Of a stretch of 64,000 bases of DNA, positions 52,125 through 61,454 are shown piece after piece (the stretch's first letter is position 1; every line of letters starts with the position of its first letter). The translations under genes were made by a program, and so were the position numbers. Location: positions 868,001 to 932,000 of the forward strand of contig NZ_CP046457.1 in the NCBI RefSeq assembly GCF_009734445.1, in the 5' to 3' direction. The DNA comes from Candidatus Syntrophocurvum alkaliphilum. GTDB lineage: Bacteria; Bacillota; Syntrophomonadia; Syntrophomonadales; Syntrophomonadaceae. The notes under the pieces are model-generated. The model saw nothing but the letters and a program-made list of their open reading frames with translations. It was not told where the DNA came from and ran no database searches.

Positions 52125-53480
52125 TTAAAAACCCTCCTTCAGTCTAGCTTTGACAGCTTCAATTAAAGCCGTCTGGCTAGTATCTTTATCTTCAATTGCT
52201 TTCATAACCCGTTCATCGATAGTGTCTTTAGCAATAGTGTGGTGAATTACAACCGTATTCTTTTGTCCTTGTCTCCATAGTCTTGCATTGGCTTGGCTGT
52301 ATAGTTCTAAACTCCAAGTAAGTCCAAACCAGATAATAGTACAACCACCATCTTGTAAATTAAGACCATGACCTGCTGATGCTGGATGGCACAGAGCTAT
52401 ATTAATATTTCCCGCATTCCACTTTGCTATATCTTCTGAGGTGTTAATCTCTTTTGCATCAAAACGTTTCTTGATTCGATCCTTATCATGTTTAAAGCTA
52501 TAATAAATAAGAACAGGTTTTCCATTAGCTGATTCTATTAAATCTTCTAGGGCATCTAGTTTATTATCATGAATATACTTAACATCACCATGCTCATCAT
52601 AGACCGCACCATTTGCCATTTGTAGGAGTTTGTTAGATAAGACTGCTGCATTGGCAGCATCTACATCACTATCCTCAAAAGGTAGTAATAGATCTTTTTC
52701 TAACTGACGGTATAGTTTCATTTCTTTATCTGATAAGCTAACTTCAACTTTATTTAATATACAGTCAGGCATTTTGATATACTCCAAAGCCTTCATGCTA
52801 ATACAAATATCAGTTATTTTTTCATAGATTTTATCTTCAGCATCTTCGTTAAGAACATAATCAGTAGGAATAATACCATTAACAAACTTCTGTGGATGAA
52901 AATACCTGCTGCGGTAGCCTGTAAAAGTTCTACCTAACCTTTGACCGCCATCTAAGAGATAGACTTGACTCCAAATATCTAAAAGATTATTAGGTGCAGG
53001 AGTACCTGTTAACCCTACTATACGTTTGATTTTATGACGCACTTTCTTTAATGCCTTAAACCTTTTGGCTGATGGAGATTTAAAACTAGATAGTTCATCA
53101 ATAATAACCATGTCAAATGGCCAATCATTTTTATAAAGCTCGACTAGCCAAGGAACATTTTCTCTATTAATTACATAAATATCAGCTTTTTTATAAAGGG
53201 CCATTTTCCTTTCTTTTTCACTGCCTAGTACATTAGAGATAGTCAAACCATTAAGATGCTCCCATTTTTCACATTCTCGAATCCAAGTATCTCTAGCTAC
53301 TCTTAAAGGTGCAATAACTAATACTTTAGTAGCATCAAAATAATCATAAAGTAAGCTAAAGATAGCTGTTAAGGTGATTACTGTTTTACCAAGCCCTGGT
53401 TCAAGAAAAAGTCCTGCAACATTATGTTTTAAAATAAAATCAGTTGAGTAAGTTTGATAATCATGTGGCTGATATTTCAT
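52125..53480 (-). CDS. SNF2-type DNA helicase
   Basis: The protein has 451 residues. Motifs: LEPGLGKTVITL (I), IIDELSSFKSP (II), LTGTPAPNN (III) and ANARLWRQGQKNTV (VI). It is a compact phage helicase that moves on DNA with ATP. It overlaps the VRR-NUC gene by 20 bases; the helicase-nuclease pair is standard in this phage group. Confidence 0.93.
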   Translation of the reverse strand: MKYQPHDYQTYSTDFILKHNVAGLFLEPGLGKTVITLTAIFSLLYDYFDATKVLVIAPLRVARDTWIRECEKWEHLNGLTISNVLGSEKERKMALYKKADIYVINRENVPWLVELYKNDWPFDMVIIDELSSFKSPSAKRFKALKKVRHKIKRIVGLTGTPAPNNLLDIWSQVYLLDGGQRLGRTFTGYRSRYFHPQKFVNGIIPTDYVLNEDAEDKIYEKITDICISMKALEYIKMPDCILNKVEVSLSDKEMKLYRQLEKDLLLPFEDSDVDAANAAVLSNKLLQMANGAVYDEHGDVKYIHDNKLDALEDLIESANGKPVLIYYSFKHDKDRIKKRFDAKEINTSEDIAKWNAGNINIALCHPASAGHGLNLQDGGCTIIWFGLTWSLELYSQANARLWRQGQKNTVVIHHTIAKDTIDERVMKAIEDKDTSQTALIEAVKARLKEGF

Positions 53481-53742
53481 TTAACACACCCCTAATATCT
53501 TCTGGGTCATCTAAGCAATAAACTAAAAACCCTAGTGACTCTAACTGTGCTTTTCGCTTTATCTGAATAGGTCTCATTTTCTTGCCAGGTGCTTTTACTT
53601 CTATAAAACCTATTTTTCCGTTAGGCAAAAGTACCAGCCGGTCAGGCACTCCATTTATACCTGGGGATATTAACTTAAAAGCACGTCCACCTCTTCTTTT
53701 CACTTCTTTTACTAGCATCTGCTCTATATTTTTTTCTGTCAT
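53461..53742 (-). CDS. VRR-NUC domain nuclease
   Basis: The protein has 93 residues. GGRAFKLISPGINGVPDRLVLLPNGKIGFIEVKAPGKK shows the GxPD...ExK core (Asp, Glu, Lys) of VRR-NUC nucleases. It may resolve branched DNA in phage replication or recombination. ATG follows AAAGGAGG. Confidence 0.92.
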   Translation of the reverse strand: MTEKNIEQMLVKEVKRRGGRAFKLISPGINGVPDRLVLLPNGKIGFIEVKAPGKKMRPIQIKRKAQLESLGFLVYCLDDPEDIRGVLNEISAT

Positions 53743-53774
53743 TTTACCTCCTTTAACATCAGTGATAACTAAGT

Positions 53775-53872
53775 GGTGATGGTCGGTGATGGTTATTTCC
53801 TTAACTTTATATATAGGCTATTTTTTTAACCCTATAGAAAAGTTATATAAATGACTATCATCGACCATCACC
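53775..53872. other. Inverted repeat with iterons, candidate replication origin
   Basis: Left arm 53775-53793 holds GGTGATGGT twice. Right arm 53854-53872 (ACTATCATCGACCATCACC) is its inverse with two mismatches. The AT-rich 60-bp centre has a further TATAGG/CCTATA pair. It lies in the 146-bp gap between the VRR-NUC and primase genes. Confidence 0.5.
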
Positions 53873-53888
53873 TTTATAGAAAATAGGC

Positions 53889-56129
53889 TTATTCCATAAA
53901 TTCAGATTTCAGCCTAAACCCTTTAATAACCGCACCTTTTTTGGTCTTATGCCTTTCAAACCCTTCTGAGTCTAGTACAGTATAAAAATCAGCTGTACTT
54001 CGTGCGAACTCACCTGTTCGAAAACAAAAAGCACGATATTCGTTATACACTTCACCAGACTTTGCTGTAAATGTTTTATCAATCTCACAGCACTCTGTAA
54101 GAAAATGTGAAAGCCAGTCATTGTTTTCCTTATATGCCTGCATCGCATCTTTAACTTTCTGTGGAGGTTCTATTCTATATGCATCTTTAATTGCTTTTTT
54201 TGCCCCCTCAATAATCCAAGCTAATATCGCACCGCCAGCGTTCTCGAAAAGATAATCTGCATAATTTTTTATATCCTGATTTCCTTGAATCTTTGCTGCA
54301 AAAGGAATAAGAATCAACCTTCGCCATGTACCTTCATCAATCGCCCCAACTTTTGGAAGGTGATTGGTATACAGCACTAAAGTATGACTTGGGATATAGC
54401 TAAAAGGGTCTTTATATTTCTTTTCCGCATATATTTCATCTGTGGAGCAAAGCTGTTTAACGTTAGAGGTATTAAGACGCATACCCTCTTCCATTTCTGC
54501 TGCAATCAATAGTCTTTTTCCCTTAGCTTCGGCTAGCTCCGGTTTTACATTTCTGCGACAGCCTACTGTCAGCATATCTGCTGAGATATTACCACTATAT
54601 GAACCAAGTACCCTTGATACCGTATTCCAAAAAGTCGATTTGCCGTTACGACCTTCGCCATAAGCAATAATTAAAGCCTCCACATAAACTTTACCAATAG
54701 CACAAAGCCCCACGATTTTTTGTACATAGTCAATAAGATCTGCGTCACTTAAGAAAAATATATTTAGTGCGTCCTCCCATTTGCTTGCTCCTACATCATT
54801 TGGGTCTACCTCTGTTTGCTTTGTAATAAAATTAGAAGAATCCTGCTCTAGTTTAGTCCCCTTACGCAAGTCATATGTAGCAGAAGGGGTATTTAGCAAG
54901 AACTCATCTGCATCAAGTGTTCTTTGTTCAATTTCAAGCATAGGGCGGGCCTCTTTTAATACTGATGTAATATATTTTGAATCTCTGCGTTTAATAGCGT
55001 AGTTCCTGTATAAAGTAGCTGCTTCATACATATTAAAAAAATGAGCCTGTTCTTTGTTAAAAGAGTTTATGGCTTTTTTAGCTCCCATTGATGCCATTAT
55101 TTCTGCAGCACCGTTTTTAACCATTTTGGCCATCGCTTTTTTCATCTCTGATTCAGCTTCATCTAGCTGTCTAGTGGTAAGTTCTTGTGCGACCGCCTGT
55201 GCCTTTGACTTTGACTCCTCCCAAAAGCTACCGTTGTATACGATATAATCTGTGGCCGAAGAGTATCTAAGGGTAGCTGCATATTCTCTTGATAGAACAA
55301 CTGCCTGTCCAACATCAGAAAAATCATCAGGCTTTAATAATATATCTGAGTTGTAAGCCTCAGGTGGTATATATCCTTTCTGTACTGACACCCGTTTTCC
55401 AAAATTAGCTGCACTTTTCCATATCAGTTTAAGTTCACTCTCTTCAAGTGGTGGATTGCAATTCTCTGCCTTTTTCAGGAATAAATCATATGCCTGATCT
55501 GTATCCCCATAACGCTTGATGATTTTTCCTGCGTAATTTGACATTGTACTATTACGTTTTCCCTCAGGTATCTCTTCTTGTTCGTTATCCCAGTTAATAA
55601 AAGCAACATCTTCTAAAAATTCAGTAATACTTTTATCACCTTCATAGATTTCTACATCTGCATTATCGGTGCCAAATATAAGCCTCGCACTATCAATAGC
55701 ATTTACGTCAAAGTAGGGAAATGCCGATACAATCTGCTGCTTTAATGTGGCATATTCAATTTGGTCTGTTGTTATTGGAATCATAAAATATACATGAAAC
55801 CTTGGACGTGCAGACTTATTGCCTTTCTGCTTCATATGATTTCTGCTATATGCCACTGCAAAAGGAATACCTGAAAATACCCTTGCAACATCAGATGAAG
55901 TAACCCACTCTTTAGGATCCTCCGAGTGGTCATTATCACAATCAAGTGCTACATTATCAGCCTGAATAAAATTATCCTTGCTGCGGTAGTTGTCTTTATA
56001 TTCTGCTGTAACATGGTCAAACTTAATTGCTTTAAGAAAGGTTTCCTTATCCTCAATTACAGCCTTTTGGGAATAAATGCAGTTTGAAAGATTTCCTGCG
56101 CAATCTGCTGTATGTAAAGTAAACTTCAT
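53889..56129 (-). CDS. Phage primase-helicase (prim-pol plus D5 helicase)
   Basis: The protein has 746 residues. N-terminal: VALDCDNDHSED (metal Asp pair), FAVAYSRNHM and RPRFHVYFMI, like archaeo-eukaryotic prim-pol domains in phages. C-terminal: GEGRNGKSTF (P-loop, about 490), LLIAAEMEEG (Walker B), LVLYTNHLPKV (sensor) and WRRLILIPF, a D5/SF3 helicase. It primes and unwinds at the phage origin, whose candidate site lies just downstream. Confidence 0.92.
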   Translation of the reverse strand: MKFTLHTADCAGNLSNCIYSQKAVIEDKETFLKAIKFDHVTAEYKDNYRSKDNFIQADNVALDCDNDHSEDPKEWVTSSDVARVFSGIPFAVAYSRNHMKQKGNKSARPRFHVYFMIPITTDQIEYATLKQQIVSAFPYFDVNAIDSARLIFGTDNADVEIYEGDKSITEFLEDVAFINWDNEQEEIPEGKRNSTMSNYAGKIIKRYGDTDQAYDLFLKKAENCNPPLEESELKLIWKSAANFGKRVSVQKGYIPPEAYNSDILLKPDDFSDVGQAVVLSREYAATLRYSSATDYIVYNGSFWEESKSKAQAVAQELTTRQLDEAESEMKKAMAKMVKNGAAEIMASMGAKKAINSFNKEQAHFFNMYEAATLYRNYAIKRRDSKYITSVLKEARPMLEIEQRTLDADEFLLNTPSATYDLRKGTKLEQDSSNFITKQTEVDPNDVGASKWEDALNIFFLSDADLIDYVQKIVGLCAIGKVYVEALIIAYGEGRNGKSTFWNTVSRVLGSYSGNISADMLTVGCRRNVKPELAEAKGKRLLIAAEMEEGMRLNTSNVKQLCSTDEIYAEKKYKDPFSYIPSHTLVLYTNHLPKVGAIDEGTWRRLILIPFAAKIQGNQDIKNYADYLFENAGGAILAWIIEGAKKAIKDAYRIEPPQKVKDAMQAYKENNDWLSHFLTECCEIDKTFTAKSGEVYNEYRAFCFRTGEFARSTADFYTVLDSEGFERHKTKKGAVIKGFRLKSEFME

Positions 56130-56230
56130 TCTAAGGCCTTCCCTCCTTAAACTTCATTGCTTCAAGAGGTTTGAAGGCAGGCTTTCTTTCTGCCTTCTCC
56201 TCTTTGCAAAATATTTCACTGTAAATTATT

Positions 56231-56899
56231 TTATATAGCCTTTTCCTTCATCTTAGTTACGTACCACTCCAAATAACGCTTTCGTTGTTGATAATCTGGG
56301 ACTGCCACAAGCAAACCTACATCAATTTTTTGTAAGGTTTCAAGCATACTGATTTGTTCATCACTAAGATAAGGTCTAATACTTTTTCCTTTTTCTATGT
56401 TATTTGTCAATCTAAACTGCTTTGCTGACATCCCAATAACAATGCGATTAAGCATATCGCACTCATTGCTGAAGTGATATGGCTTAGGATTATCGTGTAG
56501 TAGCTTAATATTTTCGGTAAGTAAAGGGAATTCCTCACGAGCTGACACAAGAGTATTAATAAACTGCTCCATCTTGTTAAAGCGACGAATATACTTTTCC
56601 TTGAATCTCATTGCTTTCTGACCCGTGTAGCCCATGACCAACATTGTAAACCCATCGCGTGTCATAAAATAACACGGTAGTCTTCTCCCTGTACTATCCT
56701 TATAAAAACTAGATTTAAAGTTTGAACTAACAAAATCTTCACTCAATCCAGATTTGGAGTCAGTGATTCTTGCTATATCGCGAAGAACATGAAAATGTTC
56801 TTTCTCAAAATATTGGGCGATATAAAGGCTGTCTACTCTTGCAGTGTTCTCTCTGTCAGCGAAAACACCATATTTGTCTTTAGGTATCAATTCTTTCAT
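56231..56899 (-). CDS. Rha family phage regulator
   Basis: The protein has 222 residues. Residues 15-110 (DSLYIAQYFEKEHFHVLRDI, SSFYKDSTGRRLPCYFMTRDGFTMLVMGY, AMRFKEKYIRRFNKME) are the pRha domain. Rha proteins interfere with phage growth in certain hosts and act as regulators. It overlaps the small zinc protein gene by 4 bases. Confidence 0.93.
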   Translation of the reverse strand: MKELIPKDKYGVFADRENTARVDSLYIAQYFEKEHFHVLRDIARITDSKSGLSEDFVSSNFKSSFYKDSTGRRLPCYFMTRDGFTMLVMGYTGQKAMRFKEKYIRRFNKMEQFINTLVSAREEFPLLTENIKLLHDNPKPYHFSNECDMLNRIVIGMSAKQFRLTNNIEKGKSIRPYLSDEQISMLETLQKIDVGLLVAVPDYQQRKRYLEWYVTKMKEKAI

Positions 56900-57102
56900 A
56901 TGCCGCCCTCCATTCCGCTCTTACTACATTTAAGGCAGTAAACTGCTGTGCCATTTAGATCTCCGTATTTAGAATTTAAAATTTCTACAAGGTCAACATT
57001 AACTTCACACCCGCAATCAGGACAGATACCAAACACATTGTCATCATGGATTTCTGTGGTAATCTCGACAACATCGTTAAATCTTGCTTTAACATAAAAC
57101 AT
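56896..57102 (-). CDS. Small zinc-binding protein (68 aa)
   Basis: ICPDCGCEVN and YCLKCSKSG give a four-Cys zinc site. ATG 57102 follows AGGAGG. It is coupled to Rha by a 4-base overlap. Function unknown. Confidence 0.7.
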   Translation of the reverse strand: MFYVKARFNDVVEITTEIHDDNVFGICPDCGCEVNVDLVEILNSKYGDLNGTAVYCLKCSKSGMEGGI

Positions 57103-57186
57103 AAAAATTTTACCTCCTGTAATTTACTAAGGGTTTAAGCTCCTTATTATTCACAGGACAGAAATTATTATTTTGAGTACCTTTTA

Positions 57187-59148
57187 TTAATCTTTTTTAT
57201 AGAATTCTGTTTCAAAACCATCTGCTTGCATCGGCAACCCTGGTGCCCATTTGATGGGCTGACACATAATAGTATTAACCTTATCTAGTGAACCTTTTTT
57301 TTGAGGAACATCTAACACCACCTCATCGTGGCAATGCATTACCACCTTATAACCTGCTTCATCAAGCCTAAGAAGTGCTTCAGCTAAGCAGTCTCTTGCA
57401 ATTGCTTGAACACAATTCTCCACCAGCCGGCCTCCGTATGTGCTTATGCGCCCCCAGTTTTTTGTGGTTTGATCCACCCCTTCATAGGTAAGTTTTTCTT
57501 TATTAAACCGAGTATCTATTTCAATCCTAGGTCGTACATAGGCTAAACTTCTACCCGAGGGCAATCTGATAAATAGCATGCCACTTTTGTAGTAAAATTT
57601 AAGACCATACTGCATAGTGACTGCTGTTTTTTCTTTTACTGATTTGATTGCTGCTTTTTCAATATTCCACCAAAGCTTGACTATGTTAGGGTTAGAATTT
57701 CGCCATGCAGCTACAATCTCTGGCAGTTCTTCTTCCTTTAAACCCATCTTTAATGCTCCCATGGCAATAAGTGCACCTACACTCCCTTGGTAACCACATG
57801 CCAAAGTTGCTATCTTCCCTTTTGCTCTTAGCTCATACTCAGGATTGCCCTTAACAATTTTCTCAAGGGGTACGCCAAACATACGGCTTGCTGCCATTTC
57901 ATAAATCTTCCCATGCCCTTTAAAAGTTTCTACAACCCATTTTTCTCCGGCTAGCCATGCAATAATCCGGGCTTCAATAGAGCTAAAATCCGATACAATA
58001 AACCGACAACCGGGGGATGGGATGAAAGCTGTTCTTATAAGTTGGGATAAGGTGTCCGGTACTGAGTCAAAAAGTAGCTCCATGGTTTCATAGTTTCCAG
58101 CTTTTAAAATCTCTCTTGCAATGTGTAAATCCTCCATGGAGTTTCTAGGCAGGTTTTGAATTTGAATTAGCCTACCTGCCCATCGCCCTGTTCGACTTGC
58201 TCCATAATATTTCAATAATCCACCGGCTCTTTCGTCTTTTCTTATAACCCGCTTCATAGCCTCATACTTTTTCACTGAGGTTTTTGACATATCTTGCCTA
58301 AGTTTTAATAAATGCTTAACGTCTTCAATATGGGTTTCTTTTAGCAGTTCTGATACTACATCTTTAGATAAACTCTCCACTTTAATTTCGTGTATATCAT
58401 TTAGCCAAGTTTTTAGCTGGGCAGGGCTGTTTGGGTTATCAAGCCCAGTTAAATCCTTGGCTTCTTTTATTAATTTCTTCTGATAGGCTTCATTGAAATA
58501 AATGGCGTTTTGTACAAACTTCATATCAACTCTTACGCCTAAGTCATTTGTTTTTTGGTCTAAACACCACAGCCTTATTTCTTTTTCCGGCATAGGGTAG
58601 CGTTCTAGTTTTTTCCTTATAGCCTGCTCCACTTCTACATCTTGCTTGCAGTACGTCTTAAATTGCTCCCACTTTACAAGGTCATGCTTGGGTAAGTTTC
58701 TGGTTCTCCCATTATTGGCTTTAGTCGGCTTGCAGGGCGTGGAAAAATATCTTATTAAGCCTTTACCTTCACTTATTTTTTGCTGCGATAAATTCATGCA
58801 TTTAGCAACTCCTTCCAAACTAGCTGGTAGACCTAGCGTTAGGGAATGGGCTTGGCTACACCGCCATTGTTCTGGTGGCATTAATGTTCTAAAGTATCTA
58901 GCAAGACAGGTTCTTTCAAAATTAGCATTAAAAGCTGTTTTAATAATTTCAGGGTTTGTTAATGCGCTATGAAGCTCACTAGGAATCTGTTCTCCACTAG
59001 CTATGTCGATTATTTCTACCTCGCCATCATCAAATGCGTAAGCTAAAAGTAGAATTTCAAAATCAGAAGAACTACTATAGGCATAAACCCCACACTCGGT
59101 GAGGTTTATGCTTGAATAGGTTTCCAAATCTAGGGTTAAGGTTCTCAT
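57187..59148 (-). CDS. Phage family A DNA polymerase
   Basis: The protein has 653 residues. The exonuclease part begins LTLDLETYSS (DxE). Polymerase motif A is IVSDFSSIEARIIAWLAGE, motif B is RAKGKIATLACGYQG, motif C is MHCHDEVVLDVP. All key residues are present. The start overlaps the DUF2815 stop (ATGA). It replicates the phage genome. Confidence 0.95.
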   Translation of the reverse strand: MRTLTLDLETYSSINLTECGVYAYSSSSDFEILLLAYAFDDGEVEIIDIASGEQIPSELHSALTNPEIIKTAFNANFERTCLARYFRTLMPPEQWRCSQAHSLTLGLPASLEGVAKCMNLSQQKISEGKGLIRYFSTPCKPTKANNGRTRNLPKHDLVKWEQFKTYCKQDVEVEQAIRKKLERYPMPEKEIRLWCLDQKTNDLGVRVDMKFVQNAIYFNEAYQKKLIKEAKDLTGLDNPNSPAQLKTWLNDIHEIKVESLSKDVVSELLKETHIEDVKHLLKLRQDMSKTSVKKYEAMKRVIRKDERAGGLLKYYGASRTGRWAGRLIQIQNLPRNSMEDLHIAREILKAGNYETMELLFDSVPDTLSQLIRTAFIPSPGCRFIVSDFSSIEARIIAWLAGEKWVVETFKGHGKIYEMAASRMFGVPLEKIVKGNPEYELRAKGKIATLACGYQGSVGALIAMGALKMGLKEEELPEIVAAWRNSNPNIVKLWWNIEKAAIKSVKEKTAVTMQYGLKFYYKSGMLFIRLPSGRSLAYVRPRIEIDTRFNKEKLTYEGVDQTTKNWGRISTYGGRLVENCVQAIARDCLAEALLRLDEAGYKVVMHCHDEVVLDVPQKKGSLDKVNTIMCQPIKWAPGLPMQADGFETEFYKKD

Positions 59149-59702
59149 GAGAGAAAGTCCTCATCAATTTCGGTAGCAAAATCATCCTCCGGTCTGCTTT
59201 TAGCACCTAAGGCTTCGCCGTCACGAATTTTTTGCAAGTTATTTAGCCCACAGGCAATGCCTTTATTACCATTGCTATTAAAGGCATAGAAGTTGATGCT
59301 TACCCTGCCATATACTCCGCTGTAAACTTCAGATCTCTCAAGAATAGGCTGACGATCAGCATCTACAATGCCAGGTGCGCTTGTAGAATTAGCGTTAATG
59401 AAATAGGCATTAGCATAAGCTGCATCATCAGGTCTCTCAGTATCACCACAACGTAAAGGTTCTTTAATAGCTGAAAGAGGTGGTACAGTTTTACCATTTC
59501 CTTTTAGCTTACCTTCTCCCTCACGGTATGCAGCTTCAATGGCAGCCTTGATTTTTTCTACATTTTTGGTATCAGATTTGGGGATAATAAGCGATACTGA
59601 AAACTTTGGAGTACCACCATTAATTGATTTTGCTTCCCAAATATTGGCATAAGACCAACGAGTATCAGGACCAGTTATAACTTTTGTAGGGTTGTTTGAC
59701 AT
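59145..59702 (-). CDS. DUF2815 protein, putative ssDNA-binding protein
   Basis: The protein has 185 residues from ATG 59702 behind AAGGAGG. It shows KVITGPDTRWSYANIWEAK, KFSVSLIIPKSD and EVYSGVYGRVSINFYAF, the DUF2815 pattern, an OB-fold-like family coded beside phage polymerases. A single-strand DNA-binding role is inferred. Confidence 0.85.
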   Translation of the reverse strand: MSNNPTKVITGPDTRWSYANIWEAKSINGGTPKFSVSLIIPKSDTKNVEKIKAAIEAAYREGEGKLKGNGKTVPPLSAIKEPLRCGDTERPDDAAYANAYFINANSTSAPGIVDADRQPILERSEVYSGVYGRVSINFYAFNSNGNKGIACGLNNLQKIRDGEALGAKSRPEDDFATEIDEDFLS

Positions 59703-59715
59703 ATTGTTTTCCTCC

Positions 59716-60837
59716 TTATAATTCACTAAAATCTTGTTGTACAGTATTAATAGTAGGGCGTTTATCGCTATGCAAAACTAGTGTAGGTTTGCCTTGAGGT
59801 TTTTCTACAAGATTACCTAGTAGTTCAGCAAATTTACTTTTACCAAGTTTTTTTTCCATAGCACTAATTCCAATGACCTTGTGTTCAAAGGGATCGTAGC
59901 CTGCTGCCTGTACTACCTTTGCTACTGCATCTTCATTAATGTATTTACGGTTGCTTTTGCCTTCCACAAGCTTCCAGCCACTCCAATGCTTTCCGCTTAG
60001 AGCGCTTCGCAATGCATAATCCTTGATGTCATTAGCCCATGATACAAGGGCGTCAATTTTTTCAAGAATATTATCTACCTCATCATCTTCCAATAAAGGA
60101 GGAAGCTTAAAGTCATAGCGGGCAAGTTCCAGATTGTGTTCGGCTCTAGCTCGGCACTCATTTTTCGCTTTGCAAAACCGGCACCATTCACCGCATTGGT
60201 AATTACCTTCCCCGGCATAGGCTAATTCTGCAGCAGGTTTTATTATTTCTTCAGCCCACTGATACAGATTTTCTTTTGATACTATGTAGGTAGAAACATT
60301 ATCCCTGCGTGGCTGATAAACAGTCATGGAAACATTATCAATGTCGTAGATGTCATCGAATAATTCCAATGCGCCTAAACTATAAAGCTTCATTTGTGGG
60401 TTGTCTTGGGATTCTACCAAAATACCTGCTCCGTGTTTATAATCTGCTACGTGGATAGTTCCATCTGCAATAAGCAGTGCATCTACTGTGCCAAAACCTT
60501 CTTTAACATATTTTGAAAAGTCGAGACGCTGTTCAATAAGAATAATTGGATCTTTGCAGGATTCCTTTGCTTTTTCTAGCAGTCCCAGGATAAATTCGGT
60601 ATAACCGTCTGCACATTTTTCCATCTCCTCGTTATAAAAGGTAAGATCTGCTGTAGGTTCTTTAGCATCTAAACCTAATGCTTTTTTTAATTTATACTCG
60701 CAAAGTAAATGTGCAGATGTACCTTCAGCAGCATAATCGCTACCCTTGTCCTCATAGTTTTCGCCAAGCCTAGCTGATGGTGGGCAGCTTATCCACCTAC
60801 TAGAAGATGAGGCTGAAAGCAATGCGTGTTTACCCAT
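59716..60837 (-). CDS. DUF2800, RecB/Cas4-like nuclease
   Basis: The protein has 373 residues. GFGTVDALLI and IHVADYKHG give the D...DxK nuclease core; YQCGEWCRFCKAKNEC is a four-Cys iron-sulfur cluster site as in Cas4/AddB nucleases. SSSSRWISCPPSARL near the start is typical. It probably processes DNA ends in phage recombination. Confidence 0.9.
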   Translation of the reverse strand: MGKHALLSASSSSRWISCPPSARLGENYEDKGSDYAAEGTSAHLLCEYKLKKALGLDAKEPTADLTFYNEEMEKCADGYTEFILGLLEKAKESCKDPIILIEQRLDFSKYVKEGFGTVDALLIADGTIHVADYKHGAGILVESQDNPQMKLYSLGALELFDDIYDIDNVSMTVYQPRRDNVSTYIVSKENLYQWAEEIIKPAAELAYAGEGNYQCGEWCRFCKAKNECRARAEHNLELARYDFKLPPLLEDDEVDNILEKIDALVSWANDIKDYALRSALSGKHWSGWKLVEGKSNRKYINEDAVAKVVQAAGYDPFEHKVIGISAMEKKLGKSKFAELLGNLVEKPQGKPTLVLHSDKRPTINTVQQDFSEL

Positions 60838-61138
60838 TGCCTAGCACCTCTGCTTCCTTAAGCAGTGCGGGATACTTCGCAGGATAGATTTCAGATAGTT
60901 TCTCAGCACCATGTTTTTCTAATAGTGCTCGAACCTCAGATGTATACCCAGCTAATGCTTTATCAGCAAGAACTGCTCTAACTGCTTCAAGAGTAATGGG
61001 GTTTTCCTCTGTTTCTTGCGAAGATGTTATCTGGATACCACCACTGCTATTAAAAAATTTAGTAAGTAAATCTGCTGCGCTGTTAAGTGATTGAACAGCG
61101 TTTCGCAGTTCTGTTACAACTTGAGATAGATCACTCAT
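60830..61138 (-). CDS. Small phage replication-module protein (102 aa)
   Basis: Helical at the N-terminus (VVTELRNAVQSLNSAADLLTKFF), with a C-terminal helical domain (LEAVRAVLADKALAGYTSEVRALLEKHG) that recurs in phages beside DUF2800. It overlaps genes on both sides by 8 bases. Function unknown. Confidence 0.7.
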   Translation of the reverse strand: MSDLSQVVTELRNAVQSLNSAADLLTKFFNSSGGIQITSSQETEENPITLEAVRAVLADKALAGYTSEVRALLEKHGAEKLSEIYPAKYPALLKEAEVLGNG

Positions 61139-61298
61139 CTTTTGCTCTCCCCCGTTCCTCTTCTTGCTGCTTAAGGGTTAATAATTTTTTCGCAAGTCGC
61201 TTTGACACTACGCTGATGGCTGTGAGAACATCCGCCAATTTCTCATCCATCTCAGAGTCACGGCTATTAGTGTCAGTTTGGTTTGCTTGTTTCTGCAT
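61131..61298 (-). CDS. Small coiled-coil protein (55 aa)
   Basis: ATG 61298 follows GGAGG by 7 bases. The product begins MQKQANQTDTNSRDSEMDEK and is helical and charged (VVSKRLAKKLLTLKQQEEE). It overlaps the next gene by 8 bases, so it belongs to the early operon. Function unknown. Confidence 0.65.
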   Translation of the reverse strand: MQKQANQTDTNSRDSEMDEKLADVLTAISVVSKRLAKKLLTLKQQEEERGRAKDE

Positions 61299-61395
61299 TG
61301 TTTAACCTCCGTTCCGAGGGCTGTTTTTTTTCCCTCAACCTCCAAAGGACAAAAGGTAGAAGTTTGAGTAATGACTTTGAAAAATAGTTTTGATT

Positions 61396-61430
61396 ATACC
61401 CTCTGATATCCACAGGACCCCAGAGGGTAT
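61396..61430. terminator. Hairpin after the sigma-like gene
   Basis: ATACCCTCTG and CAGAGGGTAT form a perfect 10-bp stem with a 15-base loop. There is no U-run directly behind it on either strand, so it may be a regulatory hairpin rather than a strong terminator. Confidence 0.5.
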
Positions 61431-61454
61431 TGTGAGTAATTAATTACTCACAAT
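61429..61454. promoter_or_regulatory. Perfect 26-bp palindrome
   Basis: ATTGTGAGTAAT and its inverse meet at TA and read identically on both strands. It covers the TAA stop of the sigma-like gene and overlaps the neighbouring hairpin by two bases. It may be an operator for a phage regulator. Confidence 0.6.

Noticed and set aside
56135-56230. Small frame ending KPAFKPLEAMKFKEGRP between Rha and primase genes
   Set aside because: The amino-acid sequence looks natural, but there is no ATG, GTG or TTG with a ribosome site at its head. It also overlaps a GAAGGCAG/CTGCCTTC hairpin.
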